64,000 bases of DNA from JAURFX01 sp038125265 (GCA_038125265.1 JAYPDM010000001.1:53485-117484); one strand, 5' to 3'; counted from the first letter of the stretch, positions 10,099-18,807 are shown. Numbers and translations are program-made. The notes: generated from the sequence alone by a model not told the origin.

Positions 10099-11498
10099 TG
10101 TCTACTCACTATTTCTAGATCAGAGAGGCTTATGGAGATGCCATCACTGATTTGTTGCGCCTCATGTCCTTTGCCAAGAACTAAAATTATGGAGTCATCT
10201 TCTGCTTCAATTTCTCTTAAAATTGCCTCTTCACGGTCAAGGTGGATTTGGTACTTACTTTGATCAATACTTGATGCTATATCTAATGCTATTTTTTCAG
10301 GATTCTCATCTCTAGGATTATCACTTGTCAGTATTATTTTTTCTGAATATTTTGATGCGATTGATCCCATCATAGGTCTTTTTGCATGATCTCTATTGCC
10401 GCCACAACCAAAGATGGTTGTTATATTTTTTTTAGTCATTTTTGCGATATCGGATAAAACTTTTTCCATAGCATCCGGAGTGTGGGCGTAATCGACAATC
10501 ACTGTCTTACTATTTTTGGTCTTGAAGATAGACATTCGTCCTGGGATGTTCGAAATTGACTCTAATGCATCAATTGCATCTTTAATATCAATTCCTAGTA
10601 GTATTATTGCTGCGAGAGCGTTTAGGAGATTCGGCACATTTAAACTTCCAACGAGCTGGCTTGTCATAAAGTATTGAATTCCTCTAAAGGAAATTGAAAG
10701 CTGTATACCTTCAAGATTACTGCTTATGATTGTCGCGCTAAGATCAGCCTCTTTATTTACGGCTATAGAAAATACTTCTTTCTTTGATACTTGATACTCA
10801 TTGAGGTCATCATATGAAATGATAACTTTTGATGCATCATCTTCTTTAATAAAACGAAGCTTTGTATTTTGATAGTTCTCAATGCTTCCATGGTAATCGA
10901 TATGATCATAGGTAATATTAGTAAGTATCTTAATTGAAAAAGAGAGTCCGCCGATCCTATTTTGATCTATACCATGTGAAGAAACTTCAAGTACTCCATA
11001 AGCTACTTTTGAATCCTCTAAAAGCTTGTAGATAGTAAAAATATCTGGGGTTGTATTGCTAGTTTTAATTTTTTTATTCTCAGATAAAGCACCTAGAGTC
11101 CCTATATATAGAGTTGATTTATTTAGCTTGCTGAGAGCCTTATAAATTAAATAAGCGACTGTTGTCTTGCCATTCGTACCGGTAATACCGATAAGCTCCT
11201 GTGATCTATTTTTATAAACCTCTTTTGCAATATTTGGTAAGTTTGTTTTTAGATCTGGATATTTATAAATATTATATTTTTTACTCAACAATGGTTGGTA
11301 GGTATCTTCTTTATCCATTAGTATGAGTGCAGCTCCATTTGCTAAAGCCTGTGGAATAAATTCAGCGCCATGAGTTTTGCTTCCCTGAAGTGCTACATAT
11401 ATTGAGTTTTTACAAACATCCTGAGCATTTAAATAGCACCCAGAAAAATTACTTAAGGGTAACTCTGAGATAGATTGAAATTTAGAATGCATTTTCAT
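10092..11498 (-). CDS. murE: UDP-MurNAc-L-Ala-D-Glu--meso-diaminopimelate ligase
   Basis: MurE adds the third residue of the stem peptide. The 468-residue product has the ATP loop TGTNGKTT (106-113) and a DNPR motif near residue 397, which in this family binds meso-diaminopimelate rather than lysine; the wall is therefore of the Gram-negative mDAP type. Residue 1 or 3 (both Met) could be the start. The gene overlaps the ftsI end by 17 bases. Confidence 0.96.
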   Translation of the reverse strand: MKMHSKFQSISELPLSNFSGCYLNAQDVCKNSIYVALQGSKTHGAEFIPQALANGAALILMDKEDTYQPLLSKKYNIYKYPDLKTNLPNIAKEVYKNRSQELIGITGTNGKTTVAYLIYKALSKLNKSTLYIGTLGALSENKKIKTSNTTPDIFTIYKLLEDSKVAYGVLEVSSHGIDQNRIGGLSFSIKILTNITYDHIDYHGSIENYQNTKLRFIKEDDASKVIISYDDLNEYQVSKKEVFSIAVNKEADLSATIISSNLEGIQLSISFRGIQYFMTSQLVGSLNVPNLLNALAAIILLGIDIKDAIDALESISNIPGRMSIFKTKNSKTVIVDYAHTPDAMEKVLSDIAKMTKKNITTIFGCGGNRDHAKRPMMGSIASKYSEKIILTSDNPRDENPEKIALDIASSIDQSKYQIHLDREEAILREIEAEDDSIILVLGKGHEAQQISDGISISLSDLEIVSRQC

Positions 11499-13236
11499 TA
11501 ATTCCTAATGGCGAAATATTTCTGTTTGCAATCAACTCATTCGTGAATACATCTTCATGGAAACTATCAGGGGGGATATCATATATCCTCAATACCTCCT
11601 CCATTACATTAGAAAAAACAGGAGCTGCGACTGCGCCGCCATAGTATTGTCCATTATTTGGCTCATCTATGACGACTATAACCACAAACTTTGGATTAGA
11701 GATAGGGGCTATTCCTGCAAAAGATGCAACATATAAATTTTCATCGTAGCTCCCATTTGAAAACTTCCAAGCCGTACCTGTTTTACCACCAACCCTATAG
11801 TTCTCTACCTGTGCATTGCTACCGGTTCCAAAAATTACAACGTTCTCAAGCATTGTTTGAATTTTTATTGCATTTTCGGAGTGAATAACTTGATTTTGAA
11901 GTGAGGTATCCACATTCTGACTGAGAATGGTAAGAGGTACATAGAGCCCATCATTTGCAATTACTTGATAGGCTTGCCCAAGCTGAATTAGATTAGTATT
12001 TAAGCCATATCCATAGGATATAGTGGCTTGATCAATTTGTTGCCAACTATCCGGTAGCCTCAAGGTGCCTCTTGATTCTCCTGGCAATCCCAGAGAAATA
12101 CTTCTTCCAAACCCAAAGCGACTCAAAATATTATACGTAAACTCAGGATCCAATGATAAAGATAGCAAGCCAGCACCCACATTGCTTGATCTCTCGAGTA
12201 TATTAGATAAGCTCATTAATCCATGATCAATAGAATCCTCGGTAAGCTTTCTTCCGCTTACGTATAAATTTCCTGGACTTGTGTCAATTAGGCTCATTTC
12301 ATCATATAAACCCGACTCAAGTGCAGCAGCTACAATAAAAGGCTTAATTGCCGAACCAGGCTCGTAGACATCCGAAATAGTTCTGTTTCTATAATTTTCT
12401 GCATTAAATGTTTGTCTGTTGTTTGGATTAAAAAATGGTTGGCTCGCCATGGCCAAAATTTCTCCAGATTCAGAGTTAATTACAATTATCGATCCTGATT
12501 TTGCATTATTTAATGTGACCGCATTCTTTAGTTCTTGATAAGCTATATACTGAATTCTCATGTCTATGGATGTTATTAAATCTCGTCCATAGGTTGGCTC
12601 TTCGACAAGCTTAATATCTTCAATGACCCTTCCTAAGCGATCTCTTAAGACTTGTTTTCTTCCAGGTGCTGAACCAAGCCAATGCTCAAATGAGAGCTCT
12701 AACCCTTCTTGACCATGCTCATCAATATCAGTAAATCCAATTAGATGTGCAAGGTTCTCTCCAGCGGGATAATAACGTTTATATTCACGCATTGAATAAA
12801 TGCCTGGTATCTGTAATTGTAAAATTTGGGCAGCATGCTCAGGCGAAAGATGTCTTTTTAAATAAATAAACTCTCTGTTTGCATTGCTTTCAATTCTTGA
12901 TAAAAGAGAATCAAATTCAATGTCAATTAAGTTTGCAAGCCGAATCATATCCTCATTCGAAGTGTCAATGATTTTAGGATTTGCCCAAATCGTATTTACA
13001 GGCAGGCTGATAGCAATGAGCTCCTGATTTCTATCTCGAATTGTCCCCCTGGTTGCTGTAATTGGTACAGTTCTTAGTTGTCTATTGTCAGCCTGATAGG
13101 ATAAAAAGCTTTGATCGGTAATTTGAACGCTATAGAGTCGATTGATACTTAAGAGGAATATACTAAACAGAATAAAATAAATTACATAAAATCTATAATT
13201 AATAGCTTTAAATAAATACCGCTTACTGGCTTTCAT
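11482..13236 (-). CDS. ftsI: Septal peptidoglycan transpeptidase FtsI (PBP3)
   Basis: FtsI is the class B penicillin-binding protein that cross-links septal peptidoglycan in partnership with FtsW. The 584-residue protein has a short cytoplasmic tail, one membrane anchor (about 15-33), a pedestal domain starting near the RGTIRDRN motif (64-71), and a transpeptidase domain with all three active-site motifs: SAIK (Ser295), SSN near 350 and KTGT near 490. Length is close to the 588 of E. coli. It overlaps ftsL by 14 bases. Confidence 0.97.
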   Translation of the reverse strand: MKASKRYLFKAINYRFYVIYFILFSIFLLSINRLYSVQITDQSFLSYQADNRQLRTVPITATRGTIRDRNQELIAISLPVNTIWANPKIIDTSNEDMIRLANLIDIEFDSLLSRIESNANREFIYLKRHLSPEHAAQILQLQIPGIYSMREYKRYYPAGENLAHLIGFTDIDEHGQEGLELSFEHWLGSAPGRKQVLRDRLGRVIEDIKLVEEPTYGRDLITSIDMRIQYIAYQELKNAVTLNNAKSGSIIVINSESGEILAMASQPFFNPNNRQTFNAENYRNRTISDVYEPGSAIKPFIVAAALESGLYDEMSLIDTSPGNLYVSGRKLTEDSIDHGLMSLSNILERSSNVGAGLLSLSLDPEFTYNILSRFGFGRSISLGLPGESRGTLRLPDSWQQIDQATISYGYGLNTNLIQLGQAYQVIANDGLYVPLTILSQNVDTSLQNQVIHSENAIKIQTMLENVVIFGTGSNAQVENYRVGGKTGTAWKFSNGSYDENLYVASFAGIAPISNPKFVVIVVIDEPNNGQYYGGAVAAPVFSNVMEEVLRIYDIPPDSFHEDVFTNELIANRNISPLGINENAF

Positions 13237-13519
13237 TCAATACCACCAAGACTAAATCCTCACTATCTATTTCAACCAGACCAATTTGATTTTTTGCAAT
13301 CTCCTCAATTCTTGGCAAAAGCATTTGCACATCTCTTTCGATTAATAGCCTATTTTTCTCAACTTCGAGTCGGTCTCTCTCTCGAATTATATTTTGCTGC
13401 TCTGCAAAAAGAGTTCTCTTCTCATACCTCATATGTGAGAGGAATGTTATAGATACAACCACCAATAGAAAAAGAATAAATATTTTTACAAAGTCAGAGA
13501 TGAATAATTTCTTGATCAT
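13223..13519 (-). CDS. ftsL: Cell division protein FtsL
   Basis: FtsL is a small bitopic division protein that forms a coiled coil with FtsB and activates FtsWI. The 98-residue product has one membrane segment (about 11-28) followed by a charged, heptad-like stretch rich in Arg, Glu and Leu (about 32-75), as expected. Primary sequence is poorly conserved in this family, so the assignment depends on size, topology and position between rsmH and ftsI. It overlaps both neighbours. Confidence 0.9.
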   Translation of the reverse strand: MIKKLFISDFVKIFILFLLVVVSITFLSHMRYEKRTLFAEQQNIIRERDRLEVEKNRLLIERDVQMLLPRIEEIAKNQIGLVEIDSEDLVLVVLNESQ

Positions 13520-14454
13520 GCGACTTTCTCGAAAACTCTTAATCTTGCACTACGAGATCTTGGATTACTTTTTATTTCAATGTCGCTTGGTCTTATTAGA
13601 TTAGAAACTTTTTTAACTTTGGGTTGAAAATTTTTAGGTAGCTCTCTCAATTGCAGGAGTTCTTTATTTATAGTTGAATGCTCAGAAATAAACTTCTTAA
13701 CAATCCTATCCTCTAATGAATGAAAGGAAATAACACAGATCCTTCCCCCAATACTGACAATTTCAAGCGCTTCCTTAAGAAATTTAGTTAGATTATTTAG
13801 TTCATCGTTTACTTCGATTCTTAAAGCCTGAAAGACTTTAGTTGCAGGATGAATTTTTAGCTTAAGGCGGTTGGTAGATAAAATATTGGATAATTCTTTG
13901 GTGGTTCTAATTTGAGATTTCTCCCTATGTAAAATAATCTTCTCTGCTATCCTTCGAGGAGATTCAACCTCTCCATATTCTTTAAATATTTTTATAAGCT
14001 GCTCTATTGAGTAGTAGTTCAGTACATCGAATGCACTTTTTCCCTGCGTATTATCAAATCGCATATCCAACTCCCCATCCTTTTGAAAGCTAAAGCCTCT
14101 GCAAGCATTATCAATTTGTGGAGATGAGATTCCTAAGTCAACTAAGATACCAATTAAATTTGAGCTGTATTTTTCATTATTTTTTTTATCATTAATATTT
14201 TCAAAACCCGCTCTTATAAAATTAAATCGAATATCGCTAAGATGTTTTTTTTGAATATTTTTTTCGGCATCAGGATCTTTATCAAATGCAAATAAAGAAC
14301 CATTTTTCCCAAGCTTATTCAGAATCAGATCAGAGTGGCCACCTCTTCCATAAGTTCCATCAATATATGTTCCATTGATATCTGTAACGAGATAATCAAT
14401 GCTTTCCTCTAGTAGTACCGGTATGTGTTGATTTGATGCTTTGACTTTTGTCAT
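13516..14454 (-). CDS. rsmH: 16S rRNA (cytosine1402-N4)-methyltransferase
   Basis: RsmH (MraW) methylates N4 of C1402 in the decoding centre of 16S rRNA with SAM; RsmI in this same window 2'-O-methylates the same base. The 312-residue protein has HIPVLLEE (10-17), the SAM-binding DGTYGRGGHS (32-41), LVDLGISSPQID, and the ISFHSLEDRIVK motif near the C-terminus. It overlaps mraZ and ftsL by 4 bases each. Confidence 0.97.
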   Translation of the reverse strand: MTKVKASNQHIPVLLEESIDYLVTDINGTYIDGTYGRGGHSDLILNKLGKNGSLFAFDKDPDAEKNIQKKHLSDIRFNFIRAGFENINDKKNNEKYSSNLIGILVDLGISSPQIDNACRGFSFQKDGELDMRFDNTQGKSAFDVLNYYSIEQLIKIFKEYGEVESPRRIAEKIILHREKSQIRTTKELSNILSTNRLKLKIHPATKVFQALRIEVNDELNNLTKFLKEALEIVSIGGRICVISFHSLEDRIVKKFISEHSTINKELLQLRELPKNFQPKVKKVSNLIRPSDIEIKSNPRSRSARLRVFEKVA

Positions 14455-14897
14455 ATCGTTAAATTTTTCAAATCCTCAGGAATTTCATTTACTGACTTTT
14501 CAAGCCAGTTATTCATCTTCTGATCCCATAAAGCATCGTCCCAAAGCTCAAATTTTCTTCCTTGACCTGTAAGGACTACTTTTTTGGATATTGAAGCAAA
14601 ATCTCTTAGTTCCTTACTAATAAGAATCCTATTGTTTTTATCTAACTCAACTTCATGTGCATACCCAAGGATAAGTCTTTGGTATTGACGTATCTCTGGG
14701 TTTAGGTTCGGTAGATTTTCAATTCTCTTTTCTACGAGTTCCCAATTTCTTAGTGGATATATAAGAAGACATCTCTCCTTATCAACCGTTATGACAAATG
14801 TATGTTGCTCGTCTTCTGCGAACAAAGATTTATAGCGAGCCGGCAAAGACAGCCTTCCTTTTGCATCAACAGTTAATTTACTCGTGCCTCTTAGCAT
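14451..14897 (-). CDS. mraZ: Transcriptional regulator MraZ, first gene of the dcw cluster
   Basis: MraZ is an AbrB-fold DNA-binding protein that represses the dcw promoter in E. coli by binding TGGG-type direct repeats. The 148-residue product shows the duplicated MraZ motif: DAKGRLSLPARY (about 11-22) and DKNNRILISKELR (about 86-98). I start it at ATG 14897 (MLRGTSK), which matches the family N-terminus. An upstream GTG would add seven residues encoded by the MraZ-box repeats themselves and is not credible. No strong Shine-Dalgarno is present apart from the GTGGG repeat 8 bases upstream. Confidence 0.95.
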   Translation of the reverse strand: MLRGTSKLTVDAKGRLSLPARYKSLFAEDEQHTFVITVDKERCLLIYPLRNWELVEKRIENLPNLNPEIRQYQRLILGYAHEVELDKNNRILISKELRDFASISKKVVLTGQGRKFELWDDALWDQKMNNWLEKSVNEIPEDLKNLTI

Positions 14898-14903
14898 ATA
14901 AAA

Positions 14904-14918
14904 CCCACAATTTCCCAC
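14904..14918 (-). promoter_or_regulatory. Tandem MraZ boxes
   Basis: On the minus strand the sequence reads GTGGG-AAATT-GTGGG, two identical pentamers with a 10-base period, lying between the likely mraZ promoter and its ATG. Known MraZ operators are TGGG-type repeats separated by about 5 bases, so autoregulation of the whole dcw cluster is the natural reading. Only two repeats are seen here, where E. coli is described with three. Seen directly; function inferred. Confidence 0.8.
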
Positions 14919-14929
14919 TTTGTGTCACT

Positions 14930-14958
14930 ATAATTTCATTTGTGGCGTTTTGTGTCAA
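14930..14958 (-). promoter_or_regulatory. Sigma-70-type promoter of the dcw operon
   Basis: On the minus strand, TTGACA (14958-14953), a 17-base spacer and AATTAT (14935-14930) make a plausible promoter. The expected start of transcription near 14923 is about 26 bases before the mraZ ATG, so the MraZ boxes fall in the early transcribed region. The -35 is a perfect match and the -10 matches 4 of 6. Confidence 0.6.
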
Positions 14959-15080
14959 TAAAAAATCCCAATTTTTTTAATAGAAACAGTAGGTTACGTT
15001 ATTTTTTTCAATAAAAAAACGCTGTTTCTGAGAACCTTTTCAATAAGTTACAGTGTAAATTTGAATTAATTATTAAGTAT

Positions 15081-15089
15081 TGTGGATAA
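15081..15089 (-). promoter_or_regulatory. Consensus DnaA box in the rnpB-mraZ gap
   Basis: The minus strand reads TTATCCACA, a perfect DnaA box. It lies in the 203-base gap between mraZ and rnpB (14898-15100), which otherwise holds the mraZ promoter and AT-rich sequence. A single 9-mer can occur by chance, so binding is only a suggestion. Confidence 0.35.
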
Positions 15090-15100
15090 GCTAATAATTA

Positions 15101-15428
15101 GGGAGTTAACCTATAAGCCGGATTCTGTCTTGTATAGTTATTAATCTAGGCCAGATATCACTATCTGGCTCATGCGGTCTACCCAAGGACGATAAAGGGG
15201 CATATCATAATCCTTCTATTTGACCTTGCTTCAGACGGGGTTTACCTTGCCATAACTATTGCTAATTATGCGGTGTGCTCTTACCACACCTTTTCACCCT
15301 TACTATTTTAGCGGTATATTTTCTGTGGCACTTTCCATAGGCTCTCGCCCCCCAGGCATTACCTGGCGTCCTCCCCTTAGAAGTCCGGACTTTCCTCTGC
15401 GTGAGCAGCAACTATACAGTTAACTCCC
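15101..15428 (-). ncRNA. rnpB: RNase P RNA, bacterial class A
   Basis: RNase P RNA is the catalytic RNA that trims tRNA 5' leaders. On the minus strand the ends pair perfectly (GGGAGTTAAC with GTTAACTCCC, helix P1). The universal core is present: GAGGAAAGTCCGGAC near the 5' end, GGTAAACCCC in the CCA-binding region, GAGCAAGG-like GAAGCAAGGTC, and ACAGAATCCGGCTTA near the 3' end. P2 is visible as GTATAGTT with AACTATAC. P3 seems cut to a 4-bp stem (CTGC/GCAG). It starts only 9 bases after the rsmI stop, so its promoter is in rsmI or it is co-transcribed and processed. The lpoA-rsmI-rnpB-mraZ order is known from Pseudomonas. Confidence 0.97.
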
Positions 15429-15437
15429 AAAGCGATT

Positions 15438-16277
15438 CTAACAATTTTTTTTAATATATTCTCGATAAATTTTATTTTTTGAGATTCCGGTTATTCTTGA
15501 AAATTCTTTAATTGATTGGCTATCTAATTTCTCAAAATCTATAAACTTTAGAAGCTCTAGGTAATCATTATTAATTTCCTCAGAATCAATTGAAGTTTTT
15601 TGGATAATGAAAATATACTCTCCTTTCAATGCGCCTGGTGACTTATTTAAATGAATATTCAGATCTCCCAAGCTTCCCATAAAATATTCCTCAAACTTCT
15701 TGGTTAGCTCTCTACCCATAAAACATTCATGATCAAAATGAATATTAAGCATCAAAAAATCAATGGCCTCTCTGACTCGATGCACTGATTCAAAAAATAT
15801 AATTGGCTTATTACTTTTTTTTATATTAGCAATCAAGGCCTCTCTTTGAATTTTCTTTTTTGGGAAAAAACCCTCAAATATGAAGCCATTAGCCCCCATT
15901 CCTGAAATTGAAATTGCAGTTGTAACAGCACTCGGTCCCGGGATACCAATAATATTTATTTTATTTTCATGACAAAGCTTGATTAGCTCGTACCCTGGAT
16001 CTGAAATCACCGGACAGCCTGCATCGGATACTATTGCGACATCGTTACCTTCCATTAAAAAATTAATAATTTTTTTCGCTTGAGAAGACTCATTAAAGTT
16101 ATGATAACTTATCAACCTTGTATGTATTCCTAGGTAACTGAGAAGTTTTTTAGTATGTCTTGTATCCTCACAGGCTATAAGATTCACTTTGCCTAACGTA
16201 GCCTTAAGTCTTAAACTTATATCTTCAAGATTTCCAATAGGAGTAGATACTACATATACAGTACCTCTATCTATCAT
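15438..16277 (-). CDS. rsmI: 16S rRNA (cytidine1402-2'-O)-methyltransferase
   Basis: RsmI uses SAM to 2'-O-methylate C1402 of 16S rRNA, the nucleotide that RsmH also modifies. The 279-residue protein starts with the typical GTVYVVSTPIGNLEDIS (5-21) and continues with ACEDTRHTKKLL and the SDAGCPVISDPG loop, all hallmarks of the tetrapyrrole-methylase-fold RsmI family. Its ATG overlaps the divergent lpoA ATG in a CATG. A GGGAG element lies about 14 bases upstream, rather far for a ribosome site. Confidence 0.96.
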   Translation of the reverse strand: MIDRGTVYVVSTPIGNLEDISLRLKATLGKVNLIACEDTRHTKKLLSYLGIHTRLISYHNFNESSQAKKIINFLMEGNDVAIVSDAGCPVISDPGYELIKLCHENKINIIGIPGPSAVTTAISISGMGANGFIFEGFFPKKKIQREALIANIKKSNKPIIFFESVHRVREAIDFLMLNIHFDHECFMGRELTKKFEEYFMGSLGDLNIHLNKSPGALKGEYIFIIQKTSIDSEEINNDYLELLKFIDFEKLDSQSIKEFSRITGISKNKIYREYIKKNC

Positions 16278-17475
16278 GATATATAGATCTCCCAGAGTAT
16301 TTTGTATTTTTCAAATTTTTTGGATTCTCTTCGCATGCACTCCTACAAATTATATCGAGGAACCCATAAGTAGCAATGCTGAAGAAGTAATACCTGAGCA
16401 AAACTTTGCTCTACAACCTCCAAGTAGAATTGCTATCATCCTTCCCTTTTCAACGGCGCCACAAATTTCAAATTCTTTGTTAGATGGTTTTTTATCTAGT
16501 TATTTTAACTTTGAACAAGAAAACACCTTAAGCATCCTATCCGTTGATAGCTCTTCTGAAATTGAAGATATTTTTAACGATTTAGATAATTTTCAGCCTG
16601 ATTTCATAATTGGCCCTTTTGCAGAAAATAGGATTACTGTACTCCTGCAGCAATATAACTCCTTACCTTTTTTAGTATTAAATCAGGCATCTGATGATTA
16701 TAGAAACATGAATGGAAATGCTTACTTCTTTAGAAATGACCTAAGCAATGAGCTCAGCGCTCTTAAACCAATTATGAATTCTGGTCAAAATGGAATTCTT
16801 TTTGTTCCAAATAACGCCTATGGTGATCGAATTTCAAGCTTATTAGAGATAAATAATTATCTTACTGAATCGAGTAAATTGATTTCTTTTGAATATGAGT
16901 CAGATTCAATCAATCAGTTAGATATGATAAATGATGCATTATTGATTGAACAAAGCAATGCTAGATTGCAAAGATTAAATGCAAACCTAGCCAGAAATAT
17001 ATCTTTCGTGCCCAGACGAAGGAATGATATTGATTTTCTGATGGTTTTCGGCCAACGTAGAGATCTTACAAATCTAATTCCCCAAATAAAATATTCCTTT
17101 GCTAATGATCTTCAAATATTTACTTTATCTGAATCCAATCAATCTAGCCTCGAGATAGAAACTTTAGATGATTTTGATAGAGTAATTTTTCCTGACTATG
17201 CCTATTTCGCTAACAATTTCGAATTTCCATTTAAAGAGAGTTTTTCAAATATTCAAATTGCAGACATAGAGGCAGTAGATAATATAAATCTACAAAGATT
17301 TTATGCCTTTGGAAAAGATCTATTTAATATTTTAAGCTTAATGCAATCTGGCTATTTTATTGAAAATAGCTATGAGGGATTTAGTGGCTTAATTCATTTA
17401 GAAAACAATGTTTTCATCAGGGATTTAAATTTATATCAAATCAATGGTAATGCATTAATTGAATACGAAAACTAG
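16276..17475 (+). CDS. lpoA: Penicillin-binding protein activator LpoA, single-domain form
   Basis: LpoA (LppC/YraM) is an outer-membrane lipoprotein that activates the peptidoglycan synthase PBP1A. I start it at ATG 16276, which gives a lipoprotein signal with lipobox LFAC and Cys21; the longer reading from 16189 would run through rsmI. The 399-residue precursor has RIAIILPFST soon after a short linker, then a periplasmic-binding-protein-like fold (NDLDNFQPDFIIGPFAENRI, GILFVPNNAYGDR). E. coli LpoA is 678 residues with an N-terminal TPR-like domain; that domain is absent here. Context beside rsmI and rnpB supports the call. Confidence 0.85.
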   Translation: MIYRSPRVFCIFQIFWILFACTPTNYIEEPISSNAEEVIPEQNFALQPPSRIAIILPFSTAPQISNSLLDGFLSSYFNFEQENTLSILSVDSSSEIEDIFNDLDNFQPDFIIGPFAENRITVLLQQYNSLPFLVLNQASDDYRNMNGNAYFFRNDLSNELSALKPIMNSGQNGILFVPNNAYGDRISSLLEINNYLTESSKLISFEYESDSINQLDMINDALLIEQSNARLQRLNANLARNISFVPRRRNDIDFLMVFGQRRDLTNLIPQIKYSFANDLQIFTLSESNQSSLEIETLDDFDRVIFPDYAYFANNFEFPFKESFSNIQIADIEAVDNINLQRFYAFGKDLFNILSLMQSGYFIENSYEGFSGLIHLENNVFIRDLNLYQINGNALIEYEN

Positions 17476-17494
17476 AAATAAGCCTTAATAAAAA

Positions 17495-18145
17495 TTAGTC
17501 TTCAATAATAAAGTCAATCTGATTCAGGCTTGCCTTAAAAGAATCTCTATCTGAGACACGCTTTAAATAATCTTTAACCGCATTACCTGATCTAGGAAGC
17601 TCAATCTCTAATTCATTTAATTTATGCAGTAAGGGGGCGATGATACAGTCGAGCATCGAAAAATCTTCACTCAAGAAATATGGATAGGACTTAAATATAT
17701 CTGTTGTTGAGAGAATAGCACTTACTAAGTCATCCTTTGACTTTTTTGCAACCTTTGTATCTGAAGAATAGATATTATCTAAAAGAGGGAACCAATCCTG
17801 ATTAATTCGATACAGAGCAATTCTAAATTGGGCTCTTACAACTGGATCTACTGGCATCAATGGTGGGTGAGGAAATCTTTCATCAAGATAATCAATGATT
17901 AACTTATAGTCATAAACTATTAATTCTCTATCTACCAATGTAGGAATGGTTCCATAAGGATTAATTTCTTGAAAATCCTCAGGAATATCATTGGCATCAA
18001 CATCACAAATATTGATCGCGATTCCCTTCTCAAAAAGCACTAAGCGCACCATATGAGAGAAAATAGACTCTGGATCATTAAATAAAGTCATTACAGATTT
18101 TCTGTTACTTATTTGTTCTAACGCTGAATCTTCTCTCGTGAGCAT
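17495..18145 (-). CDS. sspA: Stringent starvation protein A
   Basis: SspA is a GST-fold protein that binds RNA polymerase and alters promoter use in starvation. The 216-residue product has an N-terminal thioredoxin-like part (MTLFNDPESIFSHMVRLVLFEKG) with INPYGTIPTLVD, and an all-alpha C-terminal part. I start it at ATG 18145, whose A is the last base of the petC stop (TAATG) and which has AGAGGT about 6 bases upstream; an in-frame ATG at 18163 lacks such support. Co-location with petABC is conserved in gammaproteobacteria, but the usual partner sspB is not here. Confidence 0.92.
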   Translation of the reverse strand: MLTREDSALEQISNRKSVMTLFNDPESIFSHMVRLVLFEKGIAINICDVDANDIPEDFQEINPYGTIPTLVDRELIVYDYKLIIDYLDERFPHPPLMPVDPVVRAQFRIALYRINQDWFPLLDNIYSSDTKVAKKSKDDLVSAILSTTDIFKSYPYFLSEDFSMLDCIIAPLLHKLNELEIELPRSGNAVKDYLKRVSDRDSFKASLNQIDFIIED

Positions 18146-18807
18146 TACTTGACCTCTTTCCAAATTTCTTTTTTCAATGCATAAGCAATAAACAAAAACA
18201 GCAACAAGAATCCAATTACCTTAACTCCTAAGTCTTGTCTGTATACCTGGATAGGCTCTCCAACAATATCAAGAAAATTAACAAGATCAGTTGCTACCAT
18301 CTCTATGGAAGGTCCTTCAGAACCATCCTCATAGTATTGCCATAGTACATTTGGCATGCTCGTATTTTCTAGGTAGTGATTATTGACTCCACTGGGTCTG
18401 CTAGAGTCAGCATAAAAACCCGTTAGAAAACTGTAAAGATAATCATTGCCAAGGCTTCTTGATACCAATGAAAGATCCGGAGGGGCTACCCCAAACCATC
18501 GAGCAGCATCAACATCCTCCATTGAGTTAATCATAGGATTAAGTATTGATGATCCTAAAGGCATTAAAGATCCTAATTGATATTCCTCAACGCCTATTGC
18601 ATCTGCCATCTGACTGTAACGCATATATTGCAAATCATGACAACCGGCACACATATTCATGAAATATCCTGCACCTCTTTGTAGAGATTCTAGATCTCTA
18701 ATATTCCCATGATAAATATGTAACTCTGAAGTGGAATGTTGTGCATAAGCATTTAAACCAGTCATGGCTACAATTAGAAAACATAAAAATCGCTTGATGA
18801 TTTTCAT
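18145..18807 (-). CDS. petC: Ubiquinol-cytochrome c reductase, cytochrome c1
   Basis: Cytochrome c1 carries electrons from the Rieske protein to soluble cytochrome c in the bc1 complex. The 220-residue precursor has a Sec signal peptide (about 1-22, cleaved after AYA), the heme site CAGCH (53-57), the probable axial Met151 in SMPNVLW, and a C-terminal membrane anchor (about 195-212) ending in KKEIWKEVK. Its start overlaps the petB end by 4 bases, and its stop overlaps the sspA start. Confidence 0.96.
   Translation of the reverse strand: MKIIKRFLCFLIVAMTGLNAYAQHSTSELHIYHGNIRDLESLQRGAGYFMNMCAGCHDLQYMRYSQMADAIGVEEYQLGSLMPLGSSILNPMINSMEDVDAARWFGVAPPDLSLVSRSLGNDYLYSFLTGFYADSSRPSGVNNHYLENTSMPNVLWQYYEDGSEGPSIEMVATDLVNFLDIVGEPIQVYRQDLGVKVIGFLLLFLFIAYALKKEIWKEVK

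Noticed and set aside
14898..14918. GTG start adding seven residues to mraZ
   Set aside because: The extra codons are the MraZ-box repeats; the family starts at the ATG.
16189..16275. N-terminal extension of lpoA through rsmI
   Set aside because: It would bury the lipoprotein signal inside the protein; ATG 16276 places the lipobox correctly.
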